The translations under genes and the position numbers were made by a program. Shown one piece after another: positions 44,986 to 53,868 of a stretch of DNA of 64,000 nucleotides (its first letter is position 1; every line of letters starts with the position of its first letter). This stretch comes from Phocaeicola dorei. Its GTDB lineage: Bacteria > Bacteroidota > Bacteroidia > Bacteroidales > Bacteroidaceae. The DNA lies in assembly GCF_013009555.1 (NCBI RefSeq), contig NZ_CP046176.1, positions 1,271,501 through 1,335,500 on the forward strand. The letters run 5' to 3'. The notes under the pieces were generated by a model. It ran no database searches, was not told the origin of the DNA, and worked only from the letters and a program-made list of their open reading frames with translations.

Positions 44986-45882
44986 ATGATGAAACATACG
45001 TTGAAATTTATATTAATCGGGTTGCTTTGTTGTCTATGTAATTTTACAGTGCAAGCGCAAACCCGTAACCGGCAGTATGAGGAATATATTCATAAGTATA
45101 AAGATCTTGCTGTCGATGAGATGAAACGGTATCGTATTCCTGCCAGCATCACTTTGGCTCAAGGATTATTGGAATCAGGGGCGGGAAAAAGTACGCTGGC
45201 TCGTAAATCCAATAATCATTTTGGTATAAAATGTGGTGGTGACTGGACTGGTCGTACTGTACGGCATGATGATGATGCCCGTAATGAATGTTTTCGTGCC
45301 TATAAGCACCCTCGTGAGTCATATGAAGATCATTCTAAATTTTTAAAAGGACGTTCACGTTATGCATCTCTTTTTAAATTAAAAATCACCGATTATAAAG
45401 GATGGGCACATGGGCTGAAGAAGGCGGGATATGCTACTGACCCTCGCTATGCGTATCGTTTAATTGATATCATTGAATTATATGAATTACATAAGTATGA
45501 TACCAAGGATGGTATAAAGTGGATGAAGGAATTCCCAAACCCGCATCAGCCTTATTTAGCTAATGATTTACTTTATATTGTGGTACGCCCGGGGGATACA
45601 TTTAAAAAACTTTCTAAAGAATTTGATATCAGTCAACGTAAGTTGAGGAAATACAATGATCTTTATAAAGGATATGTATTGAAACCAGGTGATATTATTT
45701 ATTTGGATAAAAAGCATCGTCGTGCGGATAAGGAACACATAGTTCATGTTGTCCGTGAGGGAGAATCTATGTATTCCATTTCCCAAAAGTATGGTATTCG
45801 TCTGAAGAATTTATATAAGATGAATAAGATGAAACCGGAAGATTCTTCTCCTAAAGTAGGTGATATATTGCGTTTGCGTTAG
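44986..45882 (+). CDS. Glucosaminidase with two LysM domains
   Basis: From the ATG at 44986 the protein has 298 residues; another ATG follows directly, and a TTG at 44971 is less likely. The signal peptide is MMKHTLKFILIGLLCCLCNF-TVQA. Residues 30-175 form a glucosaminidase (PF01832) domain: ASITLAQGLLESGAGKSTLA with the catalytic Glu, NNHFGIKCGGDWTG, and GWAHGLKKAGYATDPRYAYR. Two C-terminal LysM repeats bind peptidoglycan: YIVVRPGDTFKKLSKEFDIS and HVVREGESMYSISQKYGIRL. It cuts N-acetylglucosamine links in peptidoglycan, probably in the periplasm for wall remodelling or cell separation. Confidence 0.87.
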   Translation: MMKHTLKFILIGLLCCLCNFTVQAQTRNRQYEEYIHKYKDLAVDEMKRYRIPASITLAQGLLESGAGKSTLARKSNNHFGIKCGGDWTGRTVRHDDDARNECFRAYKHPRESYEDHSKFLKGRSRYASLFKLKITDYKGWAHGLKKAGYATDPRYAYRLIDIIELYELHKYDTKDGIKWMKEFPNPHQPYLANDLLYIVVRPGDTFKKLSKEFDISQRKLRKYNDLYKGYVLKPGDIIYLDKKHRRADKEHIVHVVREGESMYSISQKYGIRLKNLYKMNKMKPEDSSPKVGDILRLR

Positions 45883-45909
45883 TCATTATAGTACGGTAAC
45901 TGATGTTTA

Positions 45910-45951
45910 AAAACGTACAGGGTGTCCGATTTCGGACACCCTGTACGTTTT
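45910..45951 (+). promoter_or_regulatory. Enhancer-like site 1 (GTGTCCGATTTCGGACAC) within a 19-bp palindrome
   Basis: GTGTCCGATTTCGGACAC occupies 45922-45939. The palindrome extends to 19 bp per arm with a 4-base centre and ends in TTTTGTTTG. It therefore could serve both as terminator of the glucosaminidase gene and as a binding site for the NtrC-family regulator. The same 18 bases occur again at 59007-59024. Its centre is 54.5 bp upstream of the -24 GG of the next promoter. Confidence 0.7.
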
Positions 45952-45982
45952 GTTTGTTATTGATTATCAATAAGTTGCTTTC

Positions 45983-45999
45983 TTGGCACGGATGTTGTT
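45983..45999 (+). promoter_or_regulatory. Sigma-54-type promoter 1 (adaptor gene)
   Basis: TTGGCACGGATGTTGTT matches the RpoN consensus TTGGCACGN4TTGCW except at the C of the -12 GC. The -24 GG is at 45985-45986, and the ATG of the adaptor gene follows at 46044. Confidence 0.75.
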
Positions 46000-46043
46000 T
46001 ATTCTTTAGTACAAAAATGACAATAATAAAATTACAATAAGTT

Positions 46044-47291
46044 ATGGACAGAGAAATCCCTAAAGAAGTGCGTGATAAGGAACGCAAAAAGAAGTTCATT
46101 AAATATGGTGCAATAGGTGTGGCGGCAGTGGTATGTATAGCTGTATTGATTTCGTTTATGCGAAGTAGCGTCAATAAGAAAGATTTGGTGTTTTCAGAAG
46201 TAGACAATGGAACTATTGAAGTAAGTGTCAGTGCTTCCGGTAAGGTTGTCCCGGCTTTTGAAGAGATTATCAATTCACCTATTAATACTCGTATCGTGGA
46301 AGTTTACCGTAAGGGAGGAGACAGCGTGGATGTAGGTACGCCGATTTTGAAACTTGATTTGCAGAGTACGGAAACCGAATACAAGAAATTGCTGGATGAA
46401 GAACAGATGAAACGTTATCAGTTAGAGCAGTTGAAAGTGAATAATAATACGTATCTGAGCGATTTATCAATGCAAGTGAAAATTTCTGCCATGAAATTGA
46501 ACCGTATGGAGGTAGAACTTCGCAACGAACGTTATTTGGATAGCTTGGGTTCTGGAACAACGGACAAGGTTCGTCAGGCTGAATTGAACTTCAATACAGG
46601 AAAACTGGAATTGGAACAGCTCCGTCAGCAATACGCAAATGAATCGAAAGTAAAAGAGGCTGATTTGAAAGTGAAGGAATTGGAATTCAATATTTTCTCA
46701 AAGAGTCTTGCTGAAATGAAACGTACATTGGATGACGCTCAAATTCGTTCACCGCGTAAAGCGATTCTTACCTATATTAATAATCAGGTAGGTGCGCAGG
46801 TGGCGGAAGGTAGTCAAGTAGCTATCATTTCTGATTTGAGCCACTTTAAAGTGGAAGGTGAAATAGCTGATACATACGGTGACCGTGTGGCAGCAGGTGG
46901 ACGTGCCATAGTCAAGATTGGCAATGAGAAACTGGAAGGAACGGTAAGTAGTGTGACACCGTTGAGTAAGAATGGGGTGATTTCGTTCATTGTACAACTG
47001 AATGAAGATAATAACAAGCGATTGCGTTCCGGCTTGAAGACGGATGTATATGTAATGAATGCCGTGAAAGAAGGGGTTTTAAGATTGGCGAATGCTTCTT
47101 ATTATGTCGGTCGCGGTGAATATGAATTATTTGTTCAGGATAGTAAGGATGAAGTAGTGAAGCGTAAAGTTCAATTGGGTGACAGTAATTTTGAATATGT
47201 GGAAGTCATATCGGGATTGAAACCGGGTGACAAGGTGGTTGTCAGCGATATGAGCAGTTACAAAAACAAGAATAAGTTGAAGTTGAAATAA
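46044..47291 (+). CDS. HlyD/RND-type periplasmic adaptor of the export system
   Basis: The protein is 415 residues. A single N-terminal transmembrane helix (YGAIGVAAVVCIAVLISFMR, residues 16-35) anchors a periplasmic part. Lipoyl-like half motifs flank a long coiled coil: SASGKVVPAFEEIINSPINT near residue 55 and AQIRSPRKAILTYINNQVGA near residue 233, with Leu/Glu/Lys-rich helices between them. A beta-barrel domain and a membrane-proximal domain (GLKPGDKVVVSDMSSY) follow. Adaptors of this type bridge an inner-membrane permease and a TolC channel. It is the first gene of the export cluster and is preceded by its own enhancer-like site and sigma-54-type promoter. Confidence 0.88.
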   Translation: MDREIPKEVRDKERKKKFIKYGAIGVAAVVCIAVLISFMRSSVNKKDLVFSEVDNGTIEVSVSASGKVVPAFEEIINSPINTRIVEVYRKGGDSVDVGTPILKLDLQSTETEYKKLLDEEQMKRYQLEQLKVNNNTYLSDLSMQVKISAMKLNRMEVELRNERYLDSLGSGTTDKVRQAELNFNTGKLELEQLRQQYANESKVKEADLKVKELEFNIFSKSLAEMKRTLDDAQIRSPRKAILTYINNQVGAQVAEGSQVAIISDLSHFKVEGEIADTYGDRVAAGGRAIVKIGNEKLEGTVSSVTPLSKNGVISFIVQLNEDNNKRLRSGLKTDVYVMNAVKEGVLRLANASYYVGRGEYELFVQDSKDEVVKRKVQLGDSNFEYVEVISGLKPGDKVVVSDMSSYKNKNKLKLK

Positions 47292-47352
47292 GAAGCAGCT
47301 ATGACATAAACAACAAGATAAAACTCTCTCTTAATTAATACATTGATTGTTA

Positions 47353-47394
47353 CGGGAAATGAAGTGTCTTTTCTTCCTTTTCACTCATTTCCCG
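47353..47394 (+). terminator. Hairpin after the adaptor gene
   Basis: CGGGAAATGA (47353-47362) and TCATTTCCCG (47385-47394) are perfect inverted repeats with a T-rich 22-base loop. There is only a weak T-run after the stem. It separates the adaptor gene from the next sigma-54-type promoter. The rest of the 390-base gap to 47683 holds no ORF on the coding strand. Confidence 0.5.
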
Positions 47395-47557
47395 AACATA
47401 ATTTAATTTGTTCTTAGGCTATGTCGTTTTTTTGATTGTTTACTTTTTTATATTATTCATAATGCTTGTTGGCATTCTTATTCCGGTATACAGCATCAGT
47501 TGTATTAGTCCGGTAGATGTGTTGTGGGATGAATACGACTGACAAAAACGATCATAC

Positions 47558-47573
47558 TGTCCGTTATCGGACA
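47558..47573 (+). promoter_or_regulatory. Enhancer-like site 2 (TGTCCG-TTAT-CGGACA)
   Basis: A perfect 6-bp inverted repeat around TTAT, with the same half-sites as sites 1 and 4. Its centre (47565.5) is 53.5 bp upstream of the GG of the promoter-like sequence at 47617-47633. Confidence 0.65.
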
Positions 47574-47616
47574 ATATATTAAATAATAATCTGTTGAAAA
47601 TTAAATGTTTATTGCT

Positions 47617-47633
47617 TTGGTATATCTTTTGAT
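47617..47633 (+). promoter_or_regulatory. Weak sigma-54-type promoter 2 (ATPase gene)
   Basis: TTGGTATATCTTTTGAT keeps the -24 GG and the TTG before the -12 position, but has GA in place of GC. Its distance from the enhancer-like site is almost the same as at the other three promoters, which supports it despite the poor match. The ATPase ATG follows at 47683. Confidence 0.5.
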
Positions 47634-47682
47634 TCATAAAAATAAAAAGTGTATAAGATTAACAATTTAAATAAGAAAAATT

Positions 47683-48354
47683 ATGGCAATGATTAAATTA
47701 ACCGGTATCAATAAAATCTACCGTACCAATGAGATTGAAACATTAGCACTGGAAAATGTAAATTTGGATGTGATTAAAGGCGAATTTGTTAGTATTATGG
47801 GGCCTTCCGGTTGCGGTAAGTCTACCTTGTTGAATATTATGGGGTTATTGGATGCTCCCAGCAGTGGAAAGATTGAAATAAACGGTACTTCTGTAGAAAG
47901 TATGAAAGATAAAGAACTGGCTGCTTTTCGTAATAAGACTTTGGGATTTGTGTTCCAGTCATTCCACCTGATTAATTCGCTGAATGTGATTGACAATGTA
48001 GAATTGCCTTTGCTCTATAGAAAGATGGCTGCCAAGGAGCGTACCCGTTTGGCAAAAGAAGTGTTGGAGCGTGTTGGTTTAAGTCATCGTATGCGCCACA
48101 TGCCCACACAGCTTTCCGGTGGTCAGTGTCAGCGTGTGGCGATAGCCCGTGCTATTGTGGGCAATCCCGAAATTATCCTTGCCGATGAGCCTACCGGAAA
48201 TTTGGACTCAAAAATGGGTGCTGAAGTAATGGAGTTGTTGCATAAATTGAATAAAGAAGATGGACGTACCATTGTGATGGTAACCCATAATGAAGAACAA
48301 GCCAAACAGACTTCAAGAACTATCCGTTTCTTTGATGGCCGTCAGGTGCAATAA
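47683..48354 (+). CDS. ABC transporter ATPase, LolD/MacB type
   Basis: The protein is 223 residues, a single nucleotide-binding domain. Walker A is GPSGCGKST near residue 42, the signature is LSGGQCQRVAIARAI near residue 146, Walker B is ILADEPTGNLD near residue 166, and the His switch is in MVTHNEEQA near residue 202. It belongs to the LolD/FtsE/MacB group that powers FtsX-like permeases. It is the only ATPase gene for the eight permeases that follow, so it is expected to serve all four permease pairs. The first permease begins 50 bases later. Confidence 0.92.
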   Translation: MAMIKLTGINKIYRTNEIETLALENVNLDVIKGEFVSIMGPSGCGKSTLLNIMGLLDAPSSGKIEINGTSVESMKDKELAAFRNKTLGFVFQSFHLINSLNVIDNVELPLLYRKMAAKERTRLAKEVLERVGLSHRMRHMPTQLSGGQCQRVAIARAIVGNPEIILADEPTGNLDSKMGAEVMELLHKLNKEDGRTIVMVTHNEEQAKQTSRTIRFFDGRQVQ

Positions 48355-48404
48355 CTGGAGGCTACTTCATTTTTTCTACGGACCATTAATGAAAAGGTAC
48401 TATA

Positions 48405-49682
48405 ATGATAAAAAAAACAATAGGACAAGTAATTTATCAATTGCGTAACCAACCGTTACTAAGTGCAATTACTATATTGGGAACTGCCCTCGCTATTGCT
48501 TTGATAATGGTTATTCTAATTGTCTATCAAGCGAAAACGGCGGACTATGCTCCTGAAGTAAATCGTTCACGCTCGCTTTACGTCAAATGGGAGCGTACGG
48601 TATATGACAAGAAAGAACCTAACAGCGCAGGTCATTCCCGACCTTCATTGTGGATGGCTAAAGAAGTCTTTTATCCGTTGAAAACTCCCGAAGCTGTATG
48701 CGTTACTTATGAAGCCGGTGAAGTATTAGTCAGTACTCCAGGAGCTGATGAAGAGGTCAATACACCGTTGTTACTGACAGATGCTGATTTTTGGAAGATA
48801 TACCAATTTCATTACTTGTCGGGAAAACCTTTTACCCAGGCTGACTTTCAGTCGGGAATAAAGAAAGCTGTTATTGTTGAAAGTGTGGCGAGGCGTCTTT
48901 ATGGAGATGTGGACGCTGCTATTGGGAAACCTGTACAGATTAATTTTACTGATTATACTGTTTGTGGTGTAGTAGAGAATGTAAATCGTTTTTGTGAGTT
49001 TGCATGGAGTGAGGTTTATGCACCTTATTCTTCGAATGCGATAGCCAATAAGGTGGAAGCAGGAGAAACTCAGGGAAATCATATCATTACTATCTTGGCG
49101 CATAGTTCAGATGATTTTGAGAAAATCCGTAATGAGGTGGCCCGTGGAGTGGCACAGATTAATACGACACTGGGTGAGAGAGAATTGCAACTGATGGGGC
49201 AACCGGATAACTTCCGTACTCAGTTGAATCGTAAATTTGCCAACTCGTATGAAAATCTGGATGCGGCATATTGGAAATATGGCATTATGATTATTGTTAT
49301 TTTATTGGTTCCCGCCATTAATCTAAGCGGATTGACACATACCCGTATGCGTCGTCGGCTGGAAGAATTAGGTATTCGTAAATCTTTTGGCGCTACACAG
49401 GGAGAGTTGGTGTGGCAGGTTTTGAACGAGAACTTTGTATTGACATTAATCGGTGGGATGCTGGGACTTGGACTTTCTTATCTGTGTCTGTGGCTGATGA
49501 GTGATTGGTTGCTTCAGACTGCTTGGGGAGCAACAGCTACCATGAATGTTTCTATGGTCAGTCCTGTTGTATTTTTTGTGGCGCTTTGTTTTTGTCTGGT
49601 GCTTAATTTGCTTTCGGCATACATTCCTGCCTGGCGTGTTGCCCATACTCCGATTGTCGATTCGTTAAATCAAAAACTCTAA
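48405..49682 (+). CDS. FtsX/MacB-type permease A1
   Basis: The protein is 425 residues. One transmembrane helix near residues 18-40 (ITILGTALAIALIMVILIVY) is followed by a periplasmic MacB-type domain of about 240 residues. The C-terminal FtsX domain has three helices (about 290-312, 345-367, 388-410). The cytoplasmic loop after helix 2 carries LLVPAINLSGLTHTRMRRRL then EELGIRKSFGAT, the coupling-loop pattern shared by all A-class permeases of this cluster. It is paired with B1, which starts 4 bases after its stop codon. The pair should form one heterodimeric transporter with the ATPase. Confidence 0.88.
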   Translation: MIKKTIGQVIYQLRNQPLLSAITILGTALAIALIMVILIVYQAKTADYAPEVNRSRSLYVKWERTVYDKKEPNSAGHSRPSLWMAKEVFYPLKTPEAVCVTYEAGEVLVSTPGADEEVNTPLLLTDADFWKIYQFHYLSGKPFTQADFQSGIKKAVIVESVARRLYGDVDAAIGKPVQINFTDYTVCGVVENVNRFCEFAWSEVYAPYSSNAIANKVEAGETQGNHIITILAHSSDDFEKIRNEVARGVAQINTTLGERELQLMGQPDNFRTQLNRKFANSYENLDAAYWKYGIMIIVILLVPAINLSGLTHTRMRRRLEELGIRKSFGATQGELVWQVLNENFVLTLIGGMLGLGLSYLCLWLMSDWLLQTAWGATATMNVSMVSPVVFFVALCFCLVLNLLSAYIPAWRVAHTPIVDSLNQKL

Positions 49683-49686
49683 GGCT

Positions 49687-50985
49687 ATGCTGATTCATTT
49701 ATTAATTATTATAAAGAATAATCTTCGTGCCAATCTGTTGCTGATGGCTGGAATGTTCGTCATTGCTACTTCACTGTGGTATGCTGTGGATTATGTGTAT
49801 GCTGTGGTAGTGAACCAACAGAAATCATTAGGGTTTGATTGGGAGCATGTATATTATGTACAAGCGGCCGTCTTACCCAATGAAAGCGTGGAGTGTGACA
49901 CAGCAAGTCGGTCTGATGATGAAGTGACAGCTGAATATTTGGAATTTTATAATCGGCTGCAACATCATCCGGCAGTAGAAAGTGCATGTTATACTTTGAT
50001 GCATTTCCATTATATATGGAAAAACGGTAGTGGAACCATGTCTTATGATACATTGAAGACCAGTGCGATGTATCGGGAAGTCACTCCTTCTTATTTTACC
50101 GTGTTTCGTGTCAGAGGGGCTGATGAATGTTCGCCTGAAGAGTTGTCCCGGCGGGCATCACATACCAATGATTTTGTGGTGACGGAAAATACAGCTTGTC
50201 GGCTGTTGAATCCGGACATAAATAATATGACTGTAAAAGGAGTGGAGCTAGCCGGTCGGTTTATTCATAGTGGGGTTTCCATGCGCGAGGATGAACCAGA
50301 TTCGGTGCGTGTGGCCGCCGTATGCGAGAATCAGAAATATAATGAATATTCCAATTGGAGTAAAGCCGTTTATCGCATTGTACAGTTGGGACAGGGAGAT
50401 TTTAAGATAAGCTATGGCAGTATTCCTTATCATGATATATTTATTCGTGTGAAGGCAGATGCCGACCGTCCTGGCTTTGTGGAATCATTCCGGAAAGAGA
50501 TGAAGAAACAGCTGCGTGTGGGTAATCTGTATCTGGCGGATATGCGTCCTATGAGTTATTACCGGAATGAACATCTGGCTGATTATCGTAGCGATCTTTA
50601 TACTTATTTGGCCATTGCTGGATTCTTTTTAGCTAATGCGTTTTTGGCCATATTGGGTACTTTCTGGTTCCGTACGCAGCAGCGTCGTGAAGAACTGGCC
50701 GTCCGTCTGGTTGCTGGGGCTACGCCGCACAGTCTTCAGACTCTTTTAATGGGAGAAGGCTTTCTACTGATAACCATCGCTTATATTCCTGCTTTGGTTG
50801 TAGCTTATAATTTAGGTATTTCTGATTTAGTAGAGACATGGCCTGTAGAATGGAGTTTCACACGTTTCCTGATAGGAGGGCTTGTTACTTTTCTGTTACT
50901 TTGGGCTATTGCCGCTATCAGCATTTGGTTTCCGGCACGGCAGGCCATGAGTATCCAGCCAGCTGAGGCATTGCATGGTGAGTAA
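49687..50985 (+). CDS. FtsX/MacB-type permease B1
   Basis: The protein is 432 residues with the same topology as A1 but of the B class. It begins with KNNLRANLLLMAGMFVIATS and a first helix ending WYAVDYVYA. A periplasmic domain of about 260 residues follows, then the loop GTFWFRTQQRREELAVRLVA and the ending ARQAMSIQPAEALHGE. B-class members share the GTFWFRT and PAEALH motifs, which A-class members lack. It is the last gene of the ATPase-A1-B1 unit; a 263-base gap follows that holds the third enhancer-like site and promoter and a weak GAGATACA/TGTATCTC hairpin (51029-51073). Confidence 0.88.
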   Translation: MLIHLLIIIKNNLRANLLLMAGMFVIATSLWYAVDYVYAVVVNQQKSLGFDWEHVYYVQAAVLPNESVECDTASRSDDEVTAEYLEFYNRLQHHPAVESACYTLMHFHYIWKNGSGTMSYDTLKTSAMYREVTPSYFTVFRVRGADECSPEELSRRASHTNDFVVTENTACRLLNPDINNMTVKGVELAGRFIHSGVSMREDEPDSVRVAAVCENQKYNEYSNWSKAVYRIVQLGQGDFKISYGSIPYHDIFIRVKADADRPGFVESFRKEMKKQLRVGNLYLADMRPMSYYRNEHLADYRSDLYTYLAIAGFFLANAFLAILGTFWFRTQQRREELAVRLVAGATPHSLQTLLMGEGFLLITIAYIPALVVAYNLGISDLVETWPVEWSFTRFLIGGLVTFLLLWAIAAISIWFPARQAMSIQPAEALHGE

Positions 50986-51124
50986 ATCAGATATTCATTT
51001 TATTAAAAGATGGAATTAATGAAAAACGGAGATACATTTGGGATCTATTTGGAAATATAGAACATTGTATCTCTGCTTTAATTTATATATCAGGAAGTGA
51101 AATCGTGTGCGAAAATGAAGTTGG

Positions 51125-51140
51125 TGTTCATTTTCGGACA
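51125..51140 (+). promoter_or_regulatory. Enhancer-like site 3 (TGTTCA-TTTT-CGGACA)
   Basis: The right half-site CGGACA is exact; the left differs from TGTCCG at two bases. Its centre (51132.5) is 54.5 bp upstream of the -24 GG, as at sites 1 and 4. It is also part of another inverted repeat, CGAAAATGAA...TTCATTTTCG (about 51110-51136). Confidence 0.6.
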
Positions 51141-51185
51141 GTGTATAATAAAGATAATATGTTTATATTCAGTTTTTTGTGTCTT

Positions 51186-51201
51186 TGGCATGACTTTGGC
51201 T
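51186..51201 (+). promoter_or_regulatory. Sigma-54-type promoter 3 (permeases A2-B4)
   Basis: TGGCATGACTTTGGCT has the -24 GG (51187-51188) and -12 GC (51199-51200) exactly ten bases apart. It precedes the run of six permease genes that starts at 51249. Confidence 0.65.
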
Positions 51202-51248
51202 AGTATAGATATAAAGTGTATAAGAAAATAATAAAATAGAATTCGAAA

Positions 51249-52541
51249 ATGATAAAACAGTATTACAAGCAAGCTTTGGCACAACTACGCCAACATCCGC
51301 TTATCAGTATTATCGGTATTGTGGGGACTGCGCTGAGTATTTTCCTTATTATGTTGGTAGTGATGATGCAACAAGTAAAGGTCGCTCCTTTTTCTCCCGA
51401 GTCCAATCGTAACCGTTTTTTACATGTACATTATATGAGTATCAGTCATAAAGATTGGGGAAATGGGACAAGTAATGGTCCGATGAGTGTACAGACTGCA
51501 CGTGAAGTATACAAATCGTTGAAGACTCCTGAGGCTGTTACTGTTTATTGTTGCATGACGGTGTCCACTCCTGTTTCCCTACCTGGTGCGCCTGCGATAG
51601 GAGCTGATGTGCGTGAGACAGATGATACATTTTTTCATGTGTTCGATTTTCAGTTTACAGATGGAAAGCCGTATGATGAAGCTACTTTTACAGCTGGGCG
51701 CCCTGTAGCTGTTATAACAGAGAGCATATCACGTGCCTTGTTTGGTTCTATTCAGTCTGTAGGTAAAGAATTTCTGCTGAGTCATGCTCCTTATCGTGTA
51801 GTAGGAGTAGTGAAAGATGTTTCAACTCTTGCCGATATGGCTTACGGGCAAGTATGGATTCCTTTCACTTCGACCAACCTGTCTAATGACACATGGAGTG
51901 ATAACCACATGGGAATGATGAGTGTAACTCTGTTGGCGCATGACCGTGAGGATTTTGATGAGATTCGTGCTGAGGCTAAGCGCCGTATGAATGAGTATAA
52001 TTCAATACTTGCTGATCAAGGGTATACATTGATAGATCGCAACCGTCCTTATGACCAGGAAACCCAATCGATTTCTTTTGCTGCCAATTTGGAACCGGAT
52101 TTAAAAGCGGCTCGTCGTGAGCGTGTCATTATCTTTATTATTCTATTATTGGTTCCTGCCATAAATTTGAGCAGCATGACGCAAAGCCGTTTGCGTCAGC
52201 GTGTAGCCGAGATAGGTGTGCGTCGTGCATTTGGAAGTACCTGCATAGAGATGGTGGGGCAGATTGTGATGGAAAATCTCGTAATCACTTTGTTGGCAGG
52301 GGCTATCGGATTGCTCATTAGTATATTATTCGCTTATTGGGGCACTGATATATTGTTTGCACAACCTTATAGTGTTACTCTGAATGCGCCTACTGTTGAT
52401 TCCAGAATTTTATTGCAACCATCTACTTTCCTCTATGCATTGTTGTTCTGTTTTGTATTGAATTTGCTTAGTAGCGGTATTCCCGCATGGCGGGCATCGC
52501 GTACTAACATAGTCAATGCTTTGGGAGGAAAGATACATTAA
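51249..52541 (+). CDS. FtsX/MacB-type permease A2
   Basis: The protein is 430 residues of the A class. It opens with MIKQYYKQALAQLRQHPLIS, first helix near residues 18-40 (IIGIVGTALSIFLIMLVVMM), a periplasmic domain to about residue 290, and the coupling loop LLVPAINLSSMTQSRLRQRV then AEIGVRRAFGST. Three C-terminal helices follow. It is the first of six permease genes in this transcription unit, expressed from sigma-54-type promoter 3. Its partner is B2 36 bases downstream. Confidence 0.88.
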   Translation: MIKQYYKQALAQLRQHPLISIIGIVGTALSIFLIMLVVMMQQVKVAPFSPESNRNRFLHVHYMSISHKDWGNGTSNGPMSVQTAREVYKSLKTPEAVTVYCCMTVSTPVSLPGAPAIGADVRETDDTFFHVFDFQFTDGKPYDEATFTAGRPVAVITESISRALFGSIQSVGKEFLLSHAPYRVVGVVKDVSTLADMAYGQVWIPFTSTNLSNDTWSDNHMGMMSVTLLAHDREDFDEIRAEAKRRMNEYNSILADQGYTLIDRNRPYDQETQSISFAANLEPDLKAARRERVIIFIILLLVPAINLSSMTQSRLRQRVAEIGVRRAFGSTCIEMVGQIVMENLVITLLAGAIGLLISILFAYWGTDILFAQPYSVTLNAPTVDSRILLQPSTFLYALLFCFVLNLLSSGIPAWRASRTNIVNALGGKIH

Positions 52542-52577
52542 TAGATGAAAAATTAAGAATTTAAAAGAAGAGTTAGA

Positions 52578-53828
52578 ATGAATAAGAAACTATTGACACA
52601 GATAAAGAATGAGTGGCGTTCCAATCTTTGGCTTGTTACCGAATTGTTGTTGGTGAGTGTTGTTATGTGGTATATTGTCGATTATATGTATGTTAAGGCA
52701 GCTGTTTACTATGAGCCACGTGGTTTTGATATCTCCCATTGTTATTTGATACAAATGGGACGCCTTACTGATAAAAGTCCTGATTTTATTCCTAATCAGA
52801 CAAAAGAGCAGCAGCGGGAAGATGTGAAAGGACTTGCCGAGCGTCTTAAATATCGTCCGGATATAGAGGCGGTTGGTTTTGGTCAGAATTCTTATCCTTA
52901 TAATGGGAGTAACAGCGGTACGGAGGTTAGATATGACACACTTCAGTCGCCGGGATGGACTATTCGACGTTTAGTAAGTCCTGATTTTGTCCGGGTTTTC
53001 CAGTATCATGGTACTCGTGGGGAAACTCCTGAACAATTGGCGGAGTTGCTTAGCCATCCCAAGAATTTTTTGGCTTCCGATAATTTATACAAGAAACGTT
53101 ACGGAAGAGATTTGACTCCATTGGTAGGAAAACAGTTTTATTTGTTTGGAGATACGACGGAAACCTATACGCTGGGAGCATCGTTGGAGGTAGTCCGGTA
53201 TTCAGATTATGAGCAGGCATGGAACAGCTACAGTATGGTGAAACTTTTGCCGGAGAATTGGTATGATGTGGGACTTGAATTGTGTGTACGGGTAAAAGAA
53301 GATCAGGATAAAGATTTTATAACCCGTTTGAAAGCTGATAGTGAGAAGCTATATCGGGTGGGGAATGTGTTTATAGCCGAAGTGCGTTCGTTTGATGATA
53401 TCCGTCGTAACTATCAACAGTCACAAACCAATTCCATGCGCAGCTATATTTTGGGTATGGTTTTTTTATTGTTGAATATTTTTTTAGGATTGCTGGGCAC
53501 GTTCTGGTTTCGTACTCAGCAACGACGTGGTGAGATTGCTTTGATGAAATCTTTGGGAGGAACAGACCACAGTGTCTTTGTACGCCAGTTGGTGGAAGGA
53601 TTACTGCTATTGGTTATAGCCACTATTCCGGCTGTTTTTATCAATTGGAATCTGGCAAATAGTGAATTGAATGCTTGGATGAATGGTACTACTATTGAAG
53701 GTGGACGCTTCATAATAACAGTTCTTATCTCCTTTATTTTGATTGCATTGATGATTGTAGTAGGCATTTGGATTCCTGCACGTAAGGCTATGAAAGTTCA
53801 GCCGGCGGAAGCATTGCATAATGAGTAA
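52578..53828 (+). CDS. FtsX/MacB-type permease B2
   Basis: The protein is 416 residues of the B class: MNKKLLTQIKNEWRSNLWLV, first helix ending VDYMYVKAAV, periplasmic domain, then GTFWFRTQQRRGEIALMKSL and the end ARKAMKVQPAEALHNE. A long spacer region in its periplasmic part (residues 60-270) differs strongly from B1, so the pairs may bind different substrates or partners. It follows A2 and is 40 bases upstream of A3. Confidence 0.87.
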   Translation: MNKKLLTQIKNEWRSNLWLVTELLLVSVVMWYIVDYMYVKAAVYYEPRGFDISHCYLIQMGRLTDKSPDFIPNQTKEQQREDVKGLAERLKYRPDIEAVGFGQNSYPYNGSNSGTEVRYDTLQSPGWTIRRLVSPDFVRVFQYHGTRGETPEQLAELLSHPKNFLASDNLYKKRYGRDLTPLVGKQFYLFGDTTETYTLGASLEVVRYSDYEQAWNSYSMVKLLPENWYDVGLELCVRVKEDQDKDFITRLKADSEKLYRVGNVFIAEVRSFDDIRRNYQQSQTNSMRSYILGMVFLLLNIFLGLLGTFWFRTQQRRGEIALMKSLGGTDHSVFVRQLVEGLLLLVIATIPAVFINWNLANSELNAWMNGTTIEGGRFIITVLISFILIALMIVVGIWIPARKAMKVQPAEALHNE

Positions 53829-53868
53829 TTTCTTTTTTTGTTAAAAGATTTTAGAGCATAGCACAAAC

